Translations under genes and position numbers: made by a program
Source of the DNA: Gavia stellata
Lineage: Eukaryota > Chordata > Aves > Gaviiformes > Gaviidae
Assembly (NCBI RefSeq): GCF_030936135.1
Contig: NC_082595.1
Location: 112,174,334-112,238,333 of the forward strand
Direction: 5' to 3'
DNA length: 64,000 bases
In this document: piece by piece, positions 50,613 to 63,291 of the stretch
Layout: every line of letters begins with the position of its first letter
How positions within the stretch are numbered: the stretch's first letter is position 1
The notes under the pieces: generated by a model
Told to the model about the DNA's origin: nothing
What the model saw: the letters and a program-made list of their open reading frames with translations, nothing else
The model's database searches: none

Positions 50613-51247
50613 GGTTCCTGCCCAGCACCCCAGGCACAGCACCCACGGCGGGAGACCTGCACCCCTCGGCAGCACCTGGAGGAGGGTTGGCCACCCTCTG
50701 CTCCCCTGGCCATGGGCCCCCCCGTCCTGCCCCACCTCCAGGAGCTGGGCCCCCAAGGAGCAGCAGCCTCCGGCCCTGTGGGGAACCCCACAGCCCAGAC
50801 CAGTGCAACGCAGCCCCCCCACGCCGGGGGTTGCCCAGCCGGGGAGGGAGGGGGGGGCACAGGGCAGGTCCTGGGGCTCTGCCAACGCAGCCTGGGCCGT
50901 GGCCCAGGGGCCCCCAGGCCCTGCGCGGGGGGTGCCGCGGGGAGGAGGCCCGGGGGCAGCCGTCCCCAAGGCCGCAGGAGGGGGCCCGAAGCCCACCCCG
51001 GGGTGTGACACCCCCGGAGCTTGGGGGGGGGCAGCCCTGGGATGGAAGGAGGGGACCGGGGGCCTGAAGACCGGGCTCCAACCCCCCGCCGGGGCAGCGG
51101 AGGGCCTGGGGGGGCCAGGCCGCCCTGAGGCCCGGGAGGGCCCCGAGCAGGACGGTGGGCCCAGCCCCGGGCCCAAGGGGGGCCGAGGCCGCTGCCGGAC
51201 CCCCGTCCCGGGGGTGCAGGTCCCCCCCAGCCGCCGGGAGGACTCAC
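50613..51247 (-). other. SLC35F6: SLC35F6 intron 1 start, GC-rich, no exon seen
   Basis: Very GC-rich sequence between the gap and SLC35F6 exon 1. No second SLC35F6 exon is recognisable here. Confidence 0.6.
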
Positions 51248-51324
51248 TTGGCCGCCAGGGTGTTGATGGAGCCGGTGAGCAGCATGAGGGCGGCCAGGCC
51301 CAGCTGGTACCGGGACCAGGCCAT
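51248..51324 (-). CDS. SLC35F6: SLC35F6 first coding exon, partial gene
   Basis: SLC35F6 is a multi-pass nucleotide-sugar-transporter-like protein of lysosome/mitochondria (ANT2-binding protein). The exon encodes MAWSRYQLGLAALMLLTGSI and ends NTLAAK in a split codon before GTGAGT; human starts MAWTKYQLFLAGLMLVTGSI. It covers the first membrane helix. The remaining exons should lie to the left, but the N gap begins 640 bp away and no further exon is seen beyond it. Orientation relative to KCNK3 matches human 2p23. Confidence 0.9.
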
Positions 51325-51560
51325 GGCCCCGCCGCCGCCGCCGCCGCCTCCCGCCCTGCACCGGGGCCGCCGCCGGCACGGCCACGCCTCCGCCTGCAAA
51401 CGCCACTCCCCCCGCCCGCAACGCCACGCCCCCTGGCACGCCACGCCGCGCCCCCGACTGGCCACGCCCCTCAGCGCCTAACCGCGCCCATAGGCACGAG
51501 TGGCCACGCCCCTCAGCATTTAGCCACGCCCACATGCAGCATGGCCCCGCCCCGCCGCGC
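51325..51560 (-). promoter_or_regulatory. SLC35F6: SLC35F6 promoter with repeated GCCACGCCC boxes
   Basis: TATA-less, CpG-dense sequence directly upstream of the ATG, with a short (GCC)n run in the 5' UTR (about 51330-51350). Upstream are many copies of GCCACGCCC/CCCGCCCC boxes (SP/KLF-like), partly arranged as a GGCCACGCCCCTCAGC repeat (near 51460 and 51500). Confidence 0.6.
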
Positions 51561-51970
51561 CGCGCCGCGCTCCCGAGCCCACTCCCGGTGCCGCCTGTCC
51601 CGGTGCCGCCGTGCCACCGCCCCCCCTGTCGCGGTCCCCGCAGACCGCGCTCCCCACGCTGTGGCTCTCTGGTCCCCCCGCCGCCGTCCCCGTGCCGGCA
51701 TCCCGGTGCCCCGGTCCCTACGCCGCGGTTCCCCGGTGCCCCGCTCCCAAGCTCGGTTTGCAGCGCCGCGGTCCCCCGTGGGCGGTGTGCCCGTGTCCCC
51801 GTGTCACGCGCGTCCCCGCCGCGGCGGAGCCGGCAGAGGGCGCCGGCGGTGCACGGTTGGGCTCCCCGCCGCCCCCGGGGATCGGGCCCCGCCGCCCTGC
51901 CCGGGCCAGGCAGGAGCGACGGACCCCCCCACCCCGGCCGGGGTTACCTCCCCTGGCTGCCCGGCCCGGC

Positions 51971-54865
51971 CTAACCCGGCCCGGGCTAACCCTGCCCGGG
52001 CTAAACGCTGCCTGGGCTAACCCTGCCCTGCCAGGAGTAACCCTGCCTGGGTTAAACCTGCCTGGGCTAACGCTGCCCTAACTAACCATGCCCGGGCTAA
52101 CCCTGCCCTGCCAGGACTAACCCTGCCCGGACTAACTCTGCCCAGGCTAACCCTGCCCGGGCTAACCCTGCCTGGGCTAACCCTGACCGGACTAACCATG
52201 TCCAGGCTAACCCTGCACTGCCTGGGCTAACCCTGCCTGGGCTAACCCTGCCTGGGCTAAACCCTGTCTGGGCTAACCCTGCCCGGACTAACCCTTCCCG
52301 AACTAACCCTGCCCAGGCTAACCCTTCCCGAAATAACACTGCCCAGGCTAACCCTGCCTGGGCTAACCCTGCCGGAACTAACCATGTCCGGGCTAACCCT
52401 GCCCTGCCTGGGCTAAACCCTTCCTGAACTAACCCTTCCTGAACTAACCCTTCCCAGACTAACCCTGCCCGGACTAACCCTTCCCAGACTAACCCTTCCT
52501 GGACTAACCCTGCCCGGACTAACCCTTCCCAGACTAACCCTTCCTGGACTAACCCTGCCCGGACTAACCCTTCCCGGACTAACCCTTCCCGGACTAACCC
52601 TGCCCGGACTAACCCTTCCCAGACTAACCCTTCCCGGACTAACCCTTCCCGGACTAACCCTTCCCAGACTAAGCCTGCCCGGACTAACCCTTCCCGGACT
52701 AACCCTTCCCAGACTAACCCTTCCCAGACTAACCCTGCCCGGACTAACCCTTCCCAGACTAACCCTGCCCGGACTAACCCTTCCCGGACTAACCCTGCCC
52801 GGACTAACCCTTCCCAGACTAACCCTTCCCGGACTAACCCTTCCTGGACTAACCCTGCCCGGACTAACCCTTCCCAGACTAACCCTGCCCGGACTAACCC
52901 TTCCCAGACTAACCCTTCCCGGACTAACCCTGTCCGGACTAACCCTTCCCGGACTAACCCTGTCCGGACTAACCCTGTCCGGACTAACCCTTCCCAGACT
53001 AACCCTGCCCGGACTAACCCTGCCCAGACTAACCCTTCCCAGACTAACCCTTCCCAGACTAACCCTTCCCGGACTAACCCTTCCCGGACTAACCCTGCCC
53101 AGACTAACCCTTCCCGGACTAACCCTTCCCGGACTAACCCTGCCCAGACTAACCCTTCCCGGACTAACCCTTCCCGGACTAACCCTGCCCGGACTAACCC
53201 TTCCCGGACTAACCCTGCCCGGACTAACCCTGCCCGGACTAACCCTTCCCGGACTAACCCTGCCCGGACTAACCCTTCCCGGACTAACCCTTCCCGGACT
53301 AACCCTGCCCAGACTAACCCTTCCCGGACTAACCCTTCCCGGACTAACCCTTCCCAGACTAACCCTGCCCGGACTAACCCTGCCCGGACTAACCCTTCCC
53401 GGACTAACCCTTCCCAGACTAACCCTGCCCGGACTAACCCTTCCCAGACTAACCCTGCCCGGACTAACCCTTCCCGGACTAACCCTGCCCGGACTAACCC
53501 TGCCCGGACTAACCCTTCCCGGACTAACCCTGCCCAGACTAACCCTTCCCGGACTAACCCTTCCCAGACTAACCCTTCCCGGACTAACCCTGCCCGGACT
53601 AACCCTTCCCAGACTAACCCTTCCCGGACTAACCCTTCCCAGACTAACCCTTCCCGGACTAACCCTTCCCGGACTAACCCTTCCCGGACTAACCCTGCCC
53701 AGACTAACCCTTCCCGGACTAACCCTTCCCGGACTAACCCTGCCCGGACTAACCCTTCCCGGACTAACCCTTCCCGGACTAACCCTGCCCGGACTAACCC
53801 TTCCCGGACTAACCCTGCCCGGACTAACCCTTCCCGGACTAACCCTTCCCGGACTAACCCTGCCCAGACTAACCCTTCCCGGACTAACCCTTCCCAGACT
53901 AACCCTTCCCGGACTAACCCTTCCCGGACTAACCCTTCCCAGACTAACCCTGCCCAGACTAACCCTTCCCGGACTAACCCTTCCCGGACTTACCCTTCCC
54001 GGACTAACCCTTCCCGGACTAACCCTGTCCAGACTAAACCTGCCCGGACTAACCCTTCCCGGACTAACCCTTCCCGGACTAACCCTGCCCGGACTAACCC
54101 TTCCCAGACTAACCCTTCCCAGACTAACCCTGCCCGGACTAACCCTTCCCAGACTAACCCTTCCCGGACTAACCCTGCCCGGACTAACCCTTCCCAGACT
54201 AACCCTGCCCGGACTAACCCTTCCCAGACTAACCCTGCCCGGACTAACCCTGCCCGGACTAACCCTTCCCAGACTAACCCTTCCCGGACTAACCCTGCCC
54301 GGACTAACCCTGCCCGGACTAACCCTTCCCAGACTAACCCTGCCCGGACTAACCCTTCCCAGACTAACCCTGCCCGGACTAACCCTTCCCGGACTAACCC
54401 TGCCCGGACTAACCCTTCCCGGACTAACCCTGCCCGGACTAACCCTGCCCGGACTAACCCTTCCCAGACTAACCCTGCCCGGACTAACCCTTCCCAGACT
54501 AACCCTTCCCAGACTAACCCTGCCCGGACTAACCCTTCCCAGACTAACCCTTCCCAGACTAACCCTTCCCGGACTAACCCTTCCCGGACTAACCCTTCCC
54601 AGACTAACCCTGCCCGGACTAACCCTTCCCGGACTAACCCTGCCCGGACTAACCCTGCCCGGACTAACCCTTCCCGGACTAACCCTTCCCAGACTAACCC
54701 TTCCCGGACTAACCCTTCCCGGACTAACCCTGCCCGGACTAACCCTTCCCGGACTAACCCTGCCCGGACTAACCCTTCCCGGACTAACCCTTCCCAGACT
54801 AACCCTTCCCGGACTAACCCTTCCCGGACTAACCCTGCCCGGACTAACCCTGCCCGGACTAACCG
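51971..54865. repeat. Large minisatellite, 15-bp unit with CTAACCC core
   Basis: About 2.9 kb. The right 2.4 kb (52441-54840) is exactly 160 units of the type GGACTAACCCTTCCC, in perfect register with no indel. Two positions vary: CCTTCCC or CCTGCCC, and CCGGAC or CCAGAC (the latter a CpG decay). The left 470 bp is more divergent with changed spacing. The core CTAACCC equals a telomere hexamer in context, but this is not a (TTAGGG)n array. The unit length is a multiple of three, so long open frames are an automatic by-product. It begins about 650 bp upstream of the SLC35F6 start. Confidence 0.97.
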
Positions 54866-55073
54866 GGTGCTGTCCGGGGGCACCCCGGGGCTCGGGGCCC
54901 TCACTCACGGGCCCAGCTCCAGGGCAGCCCCCCCGCCCCCCGGGCCCGCCGGGCCGCCCCCCCAGCCCCGCTGAGGGCCAGCCCTGGCCCCCGGGCTCTC
55001 GCCACCCACCGGGACCCCCAGCCCCGCTCCGCCCCCACCGAGGGGGCCCCTCCACACCGGGCAGCGGGCTCCG

Positions 55074-55093
55074 CCCCCCCCCCCCCCCCCCCC
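55074..55093. repeat. C20 homopolymer
   Basis: Twenty consecutive C between the two large minisatellites, within a wider C-rich stretch. Confidence 0.9.
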
Positions 55094-55299
55094 GGGCCTC
55101 CCCGCCAGGCGGAGATAAATTGTTTTTCCATCCGCCGTCAGCCCCGCGGGGCGGCCGTGACCCGGGGGAGGCCGCGGGGGGGGACCCACCGCTCGGGCCT
55201 TCGCCAAGGCTGGCTGCGCCCGCGGGGTTAACCCTTCCCGGGCGGGGGCACGGGCGGGCAGGGCCGGCGTGGCACCCCCCGGCCCCCGCTGCCCCCGGG

Positions 55300-56310
55300 G
55301 AGGGATGGGGAGGGGACCGACACGTGTCCCCGGGGAGGGGTGTGGTGGGGAGGGGACCGAACTGTGTCCCCGGGGAGGGATGTGGTGGGGAGGGGACCGA
55401 CATGTGTCCCTGGGGAGGGGACCGACACCTGTCCCCGGGGAGGGATGTGGTGGGGAGGGGACCGACATGTGTCCCTGGGGAGGGGACCGACATGTGTCCC
55501 TGGGGAGGGATGTGGTGGGGAGGGGACCGAAATGTGTCCCCGGGGAGGGATGTGGTGGGGAGGGGACTGAAATGTGTCCCTGGGGAGGGATGTGGTGGGG
55601 AGGGGACCGAAATGTGTCCCCGGGGAGGGATGTGGTGGGGAGGGGACCGACACGTGTCCCCGGGGAGGGATGTGGTGGGGAGGGGACTGAAATGTGTCCC
55701 TGGGGAGGGATGTGGTGGGGAGGGGACCGAAATGTGTCCCTGTGGAGGGATGTGATGGGGAGGGGACTGAAATGTGTCCCCGGGGAGGGATGTGATGGGG
55801 AGGGGACCGAAATGTGTCCCCGGGGAGGGGACCGAAATGCATCCCTGTGGAGGGATGTGGTGGGGAGGGGACCGACACGTGTCCCCGGGGAGGGATGTGG
55901 TGGGGAGGGGACCGAAATGTGTCCCTGTGGAGGTATGTGATGGGGAGGGGACTGAAATGTGTCCCCGGGGAGGGATGTGATGGGGAGGGGACCGAAATGT
56001 GTCCCCGGGGAGGGGACCGAAATGCATCCCTGTGGAGGGATGTGGTGGGGAGGGGACCGACACGTGTCCCCGGGGAGGGATGTGATGGGGAGGGGACCGA
56101 AATGTGTCCCCGGGGAGGGGACCGACATGTGTCCCTGGGGAGGGATGTGATGGGGAGGGGACCGAAATGTGTCCCTGGGGAGGGATGTGGTGGGGAGGGG
56201 ACCGAAATGTGTCCCTGGGGAGGGGTGTGGTGGGGAGGGGACCGAAATGTGTCCCCGAGGAGGGATGTGATGGGGAGGGGACCGAAATGTGTCCCTGGGG
56301 AGGGATGCAG
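55300..56310. repeat. G-rich minisatellite, 40/24-bp unit
   Basis: About 1 kb of a 40-bp unit containing GGGGAGGGGACCGAAATGTG and TCCCCGGGGAGGGATGTGG. Short 24-bp units lack the GGATGTGGTGGGGAGG part. A block containing AAATGCATCCCTGTGG recurs about 184 bp apart (near 55836 and 56020), showing higher-order duplication. The top strand is G-rich, opposite to the 15-bp array. Confidence 0.95.
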
Positions 56311-56319
56311 CGAGGAGGA

Positions 56320-58560
56320 AACGCTGGCTCTGGTGGCTTCATGGTGTGGGGCTCCTCCCAAAACAGGGCCGGGGCAGAGCAGCTCCCCCAAACCCCGCGG
56401 GACCGGGACACCCGGCAGCCGCTGGCACCTGCTGCCGTTCAGGCTGTGGCTCTGCCTCCGGGACCCCCGGTGACCCCCGTGCCCGCAGCATCCCAAGCTC
56501 ATCCCGATCCCCCCCAGCAGGGACCCCTTGGCAGCCACTCGGCCTTGTCCAAAGGGAAAGGGCCAAGGAAGCAGGATGCGGCCGCCTCCTCCCGGTCCCG
56601 CCAACTTCTCCTTCTTTGGTGCCACCGAGCGCGCGGCCATTTCTCATCACCCCCCGTGTCCCCCCCATCCCTCTCTGTCCCTCCCTGCAGCCTTCGCCCA
56701 TGGAAAATACCGGGGGGGAAGGTGGCGGGGGGCGGGCGGGGGGCATGGCGGTGAAGGCAGCCCCCCGCAGTGGGTGGCTCGTGCCCCGAGGAGCCCGGCC
56801 ACGCGTCCGCACGGGCACCGGGCGCCGTGCCACTCGCCGGTGTCACCCATGAGGACACTTTGGGCTGGGCCAGCTGGGCTGGGCAGGGAGGACGGGACAG
56901 CCGGGGATGGTCCCCAGCGGCCCCCTGTGCTGGTCCCCCTCCTCCAGCCCCAGGGACGGGTGAGTGTCCCAAGGACACGTGTGCGAGCGGTGGCAGAGCC
57001 GCTGACTTCCAAAGTCCCCTGCACGATGCGCAACAGGCACATGGGTGCCCACCCAGTGCCAGCCCCACACAGACACCCGTGTGGGGCTGCCGGGGGTCCC
57101 CAGGGGGGAGGAGACAGGACATTAGGGCCACCCAGCACCCCAAGACGCTCTGCAGCCGGAGACCAGGGAGGAGTGGGGACGGGCTGGCAGGTGGGGACGG
57201 TGGCACCCCCTGCCCACACGCATGCATCCCATGCACATGCCCCCCCACCCCACCCCGGTGACCCACAGAGATGCTCCGCGGCCCCACGTAATTAATGAGG
57301 CCATGAGGCCCGTCCCCTCATTAACAGAGCGCTTAATTCTTCCATCTGCCAGGCTCCGCTCCCATTTCTCCAGGCTCGGGGCTGCCAGCCGGAGCGTTCC
57401 CGTCCCTCCCCATTCACCCTGTCCCGGGGGGGTTTGGTTCGGTTCCCCCCACCTTCAAACTCTCCCCAGGGGCCGCGGGCAGAGGTGGGCAGGGCCATGG
57501 CTGCCTGCCTCCACCTTGTCTTCATCACCATCTCGAAATCAGCTGCCCGGAGGCCGGGGAATCCCGCACCCAGCCCCGACACCGGCCAAGGGACAGGGTG
57601 GCTCTTCCTGGGGGCACCCCCACTTTTGGGCTGTGGGCAGGGGTCAGGGAGGCAGCCCCGGTGCTGCTCTGGCGAGGTCAGAAAGGGAGTGACATCACCC
57701 CATCACCCCCGAGTGATGTCATGCCACAACAGGATGACACGAAGCCACGCGTGGAGATGCCACCGGCTGCAGCGGGTTCCCTCCGTTCCCCGGGTCACCC
57801 CAGTGTCCCCAACACCAGCTCAGGGTGCCCAAACCGATGCCGCTGTCCCTCCCCATCCCGTGGCCGCATCCAGCCGGGCACAGGGCTCCTCCCCAGCGCC
57901 TCTTCCCAAATTCGGATCAGTAAGGGGATGGTTTGGGGACAGTGAGCAGTGGCCCCCATCATGACCTTGGGGTCCCGAGTCCCCCAGCTGCCTCGGGATG
58001 CCCTCAGCACCCAAAGGACCCCAGTGCAGAGCAACAGAGACGTTGGGGCCACGCGTGGGATGGGGTGGGGAAAAGGTTGGGGCAATAAAAATAAAGTTTA
58101 CCCCCACCCAGCAGTGTCTGACGGAGCTTTTCGCTGGGTTTAATGAGCTGGGAAGGGAAAACAGAAACATTTAACAAGGCTTTTTTTAAAAAATTAAACT
58201 CCTATTTACTGAAATGGCTTTAGAAACCAGAGCAGGGCGAGTTTTCATTTCTTCTTCTTTTTTCCCCCATGAAAAAACCCATTTTCCCCGTTCTCTACCT
58301 GCTTCCCACCCCCTACCTGGCCCCTTTTTTGGCCGGGCTAGCAGCCTTCGCTCCCCACCCCTTCTCCTCCTCCTCCTCATGGCTTGGAGGAGGCAGCAGG
58401 ATGAGTCCCGGCCGCCCGGGGCTGAGCTTCCCCCGCGGCTGCTCGCGAGCGGCTGCGCTGCTTAATACCGGGGAGGAATTTTAAGTCGCTCCAGCGGACT
58501 GTAAATATTTGGGCTACGGCTGACAAAGAAAATTTAAATGCTTTGAGAGGGAAAAAAGTC
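56320..58560. other. SLC35F6-KCNK3 spacer: no gene seen
   Basis: GC-rich with no supported exon. Two AT-richer blocks stand out, 57285-57360 (ATTAAT/ATTAA homeodomain-type cores) and 58475-58560 (TGTAAATATTTG forkhead-type motif). AATAAAAATAAAG on the plus strand near 58083 resembles a poly(A) signal but has no gene in front of it. Confidence 0.5.
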
Positions 58561-58594
58561 ACCCAGATGGGGGACGAGGAGCCGGGGCGGATGG

Positions 58595-58770
58595 TTCGGG
58601 TGATGCCAAACCAAGGGTAGGACTTTCAACTTCTCCTCGTTGACCTTCATGAGGTTCCCTTCCGACCGCTTCTCCATCCTCTCCAGGTCCCCCTGGACAG
58701 CAGCAGGACCCTCCGGCACCTCCACCACTCCCAGGACTGTGTCACCAGCAGCCTCCCAGCAGGTCCGCCC
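58595..58770 (-). repeat. Old CR1 fragment (reverse transcriptase part)
   Basis: The minus strand translates to AAVQGDLERMEKRSEGNLMK and NEEKLKVLPL, a decayed version of the CR1 RT segment (consensus, from memory, like AIQRDLDRLEKWADRNLMKF). Much older than the two CR1 copies near the window ends. Confidence 0.65.
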
Positions 58771-58884
58771 CAGCCCATCCGTGACTTTGTCCCCAGCTGC
58801 CCCGGTGCCGGAGCTTGTGTCCACACCGGGCGGGTTGGGGTCTGCGTGCGGAGGGCTGGGAGCTTGGAGGACCAGTTACACCCT

Positions 58885-58945
58885 GGGAATGGTCATACTG
58901 GATCAGACCAAAGCTCCAGCTGGCTCAGCGTCGTGTCTTCCCGAT
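58885..58945 (+). repeat. Possible ancient amniote repeat scrap
   Basis: GGTCATACTGGATCAGACCA followed by AAGCTCCAGCTGGCTCAG resembles a dispersed repeat I recall as common in turtles and crocodilians. Family not assigned. Confidence 0.35.
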
Positions 58946-59749
58946 GGGAAGCGCTGGAGGCAGAGGAGGATGGAGGGATGCTTCCACCCCTTCCAGCCGC
59001 ATCCCAGGGGCAGGAGGGAAGGGTTCACTGAGGGACCCAACGCCGGGGAAGCACCCAGCCCTCCGACGTTCCCGCATCCCCGTGGGTGCAACCTCGGGCA
59101 GGGGGAAAGCTGCTGCTCGGATGAGCCGCTCTCTCCGTCGGCTCCTGCCAGGACAGAGCTGCTCTTTACAGGCTTAGCGTTATTAGATTAGCTGGCGGCT
59201 CTCGCCGGGGTTTGGAGGGAGCGGGTTTTATCCACTTAAAGGCAGGAGAGTAGCCCAGAGCTCTGCTGGTGGCCCCAGCCATGGAGATGGCATGTCCCCA
59301 TCCACCCTGGTCCGTCCTGGCCACCAGCAACGCCCAAATCCCCTCGGAGGTTTGGACCCAAATGCCCAACACCTTTTGAGGTACCCCCCCACTCTCCTCT
59401 TTGTGCTTCTCCTGTCTGTGCCTCAGTTTCCCCACGCAGCGCAAGACAGGGGGGGCTCAGTCCTGTGCCCCCTGGGTCACACAGCAGATCGCAACTGCTC
59501 ACCATCATTGGATGCTTCTTGGCTGTTGCACGGAGCAGAGGGAGGTCTCCAGCCCGTGCCGTGGAGCGAAGGCTGCAGAGATGCTGCTATGGGCAGGAGG
59601 AGGTGGGATACAGCTCTCCTGGGTTCTGGGGGGCTCCCACGGGAAAAGCTGCTGCAGGGCCCCCTCCAGCCTTGCATCAGTGGGTGACGGTGGGATGGAA
59701 GAGGTCGAGGAGGGAAGGAACCGAGGCAGTGCCGAGGTTTCAACCAGCC

Positions 59750-59755
59750 TTTATT
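59750..59755 (-). terminator. KCNK3: Likely KCNK3 poly(A) signal (AATAAA on minus strand)
   Basis: AATAAA on the KCNK3 strand about 1.7 kb past the stop. Upstream of it the sequence is unusually AT-rich (59880-60060) compared with the surroundings, as in a conserved 3' UTR. The link to KCNK3 is inferred from position. Confidence 0.5.
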
Positions 59756-61176
59756 TCTCTCTCTAAGGGAAGTAACTCAGCGGTACAAATATACTTTGGC
59801 ATGAGAACCAGAGAAACCTTGCCGGGGGGAGTGTGGTTCCCCGTGGGTGCCCTAGGATGAGAAAGATGCAGACAGCAAAAAGAAATTCCCTGGAGTCATC
59901 GACGAGTTTCCCCCCCCAAGACTCCTTTCCGATAGATATTTATAGATTTCTATAGATATGATGATAGCGTCATTTATAATAAATATCCTCTCTGGTATCT
60001 AACAGTATGTACAGGTCGTCAAGTATTAGAAATACGTTGGTTTTCTTCTGTTAAAAGGTGAGAAAAGAAACAGGCGGGCTGGGTGCCTCGGCTGTCCCCA
60101 AAGTCCCCCTGGCACCCCCGGGGCTCAAAGAGGGGCCAGTGCACGTCACGGTGTCCCCGTTGGCGGGGGGACAGCCTGTGCGTTGGGTGCTGGCAGGGGG
60201 GAGCGCCGTCCTGGGGGTGATGGGGGTGCTCCCCGTGGGGCTGGGGGCTGCCACATGGATGGAGGGGGGCAAGGAAAGGAGTTTTCACCCCCCTCTTGCC
60301 GTGACGGGGTGGCCAGGATGGAGGTGACCCCCGGGATGTCCGGGGTCTGAGATGGGGGAAGCCCCGGGAGCATCCCCTGCTCTGGGCTCAAGGTGTTGGG
60401 TGCGAGATGGGGTGCGGGTCGAAAGGGGACCGGTGCACCCCGGGGCTGTGAAGAAGGGTGAAAAAGCCTTATAATGCTCCCGGTTGTCCCCCAAAAAAGC
60501 TCCCCGAGGGTAACGGCTCCGGCCCCAGAGCTGCCATGGGGGAGGATGGAGACGGGGGTCCCAGGGGACCGCGTTGCCGCTGCCTGTCCTGCCTCGCCAG
60601 CGGGAAAATCCCAGGGACACCCAAGGTTTGCCCATCTAAAGAGGGTCAGAATAACCTCGTCGAGCTCTCGGAGGGCTGCCCACCGAGTGGCGGCAGGTGT
60701 TTTCGGCAGCCTACGTGACTCACGGCTTGTTTTCTCGGCCGCAGGGGCAGGCTGATGCGCGCAGCGATCGGAAAAGCTCCGTCTAAGCCCCTCTTAGCCT
60801 GATTTGCCCGCTGATGCGTGCTCGCCTTCGCTGCGGCATCCCTCGCCGCCCGGGGACCTGCCTTCCCCCGGGATGGACGGGATGGGACCCCATTGCTGCC
60901 CGTGGTCGGTGCTGGAAACCCCACGTCCTCCTCTCCCCGCGTCCCACGAGGCCTCCGGTGCACGCACGGTCACACGTCTGATTCACGGCCGTGCCGTCGC
61001 ACGCAGCCTCGCACGCTCAGGCTGCCGTGGGGCTGCCGTGGGGCTGCCATGGGGCCGTGGGGGTCCCCAGCCGCTTGCACAGAGGTTATCGCAGTGGGAG
61101 GTGCAGGCGTACCCCCTACCCCATCAGGTTAAAACCCTCTCCAGCTCTTCAAGTTTCACATTTTTGAGGAGTGGTT

Positions 61177-61226
61177 TTGCAAAATAAAATAAAATAAAAT
61201 AAATTTAAATTAAAATAAAATAAAAC
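61177..61226. repeat. (TAAAA)n pentanucleotide microsatellite
   Basis: Several AAAAT/TAAAA units interrupted by AAATTTAAATT, inside the presumed KCNK3 3' UTR. Confidence 0.9.
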
Positions 61227-61455
61227 CAGCAGCTCCCTTCTTCCCGCTTCGGAGAGGACCGGGGCAGCCTCGCCGCTGCTCCCGCATCCCTCCCGAGTCC
61301 CGGCAGAGGAGCACGGCCCCCCCGGGGGTCCCAGCCCGCTGCCTCCACCTCCGCCGCCAGACCCCAGGGTGGTTTCCTCCTGCCGTGACCAAGAAAGGTC
61401 CTTGGCCATGGGGCCAAGGCGGGGTTCGGGGGGCACGGGGGCAGATGGAGAGGGG

Positions 61456-63290
<1,835 letters not shown>

Positions 63291-63291
63291 T

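Noticed and set aside
49486-52020. 844-codon frame across the N gap
   Set aside because: Runs through 200 N and a minisatellite; it has no protein meaning.
51971-54865. Interstitial telomere array
   Set aside because: The CTAACCC core recalls the telomere repeat, but no (TTAGGG)n run exists and the unit is 15 bp; treated as an ordinary minisatellite.
52413-56411. 1332-codon minus-strand open frame made of VSPGR/VSLGR repeats
   Set aside because: It is the translation of a 15-bp tandem repeat. A unit divisible by three without stops stays open automatically; there is no domain, start context or splice evidence.
55120-56640. Several long frames on both strands (up to 470 codons)
   Set aside because: They are translations of the 40/24-bp minisatellite and GC-rich flanks, overlapping each other in all frames.
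56528-56640. Minus-strand ATG followed by MAARSVAPKKEKLAG, possible first exon
   Set aside because: Reasonable start context and CpG-rich, but no matching downstream exon or recognised protein, so not called.
58083-58095. Plus-strand AATAAAAATAAAG as a gene end
   Set aside because: No plus-strand exon lies upstream; likely a chance match in an A-rich spot.
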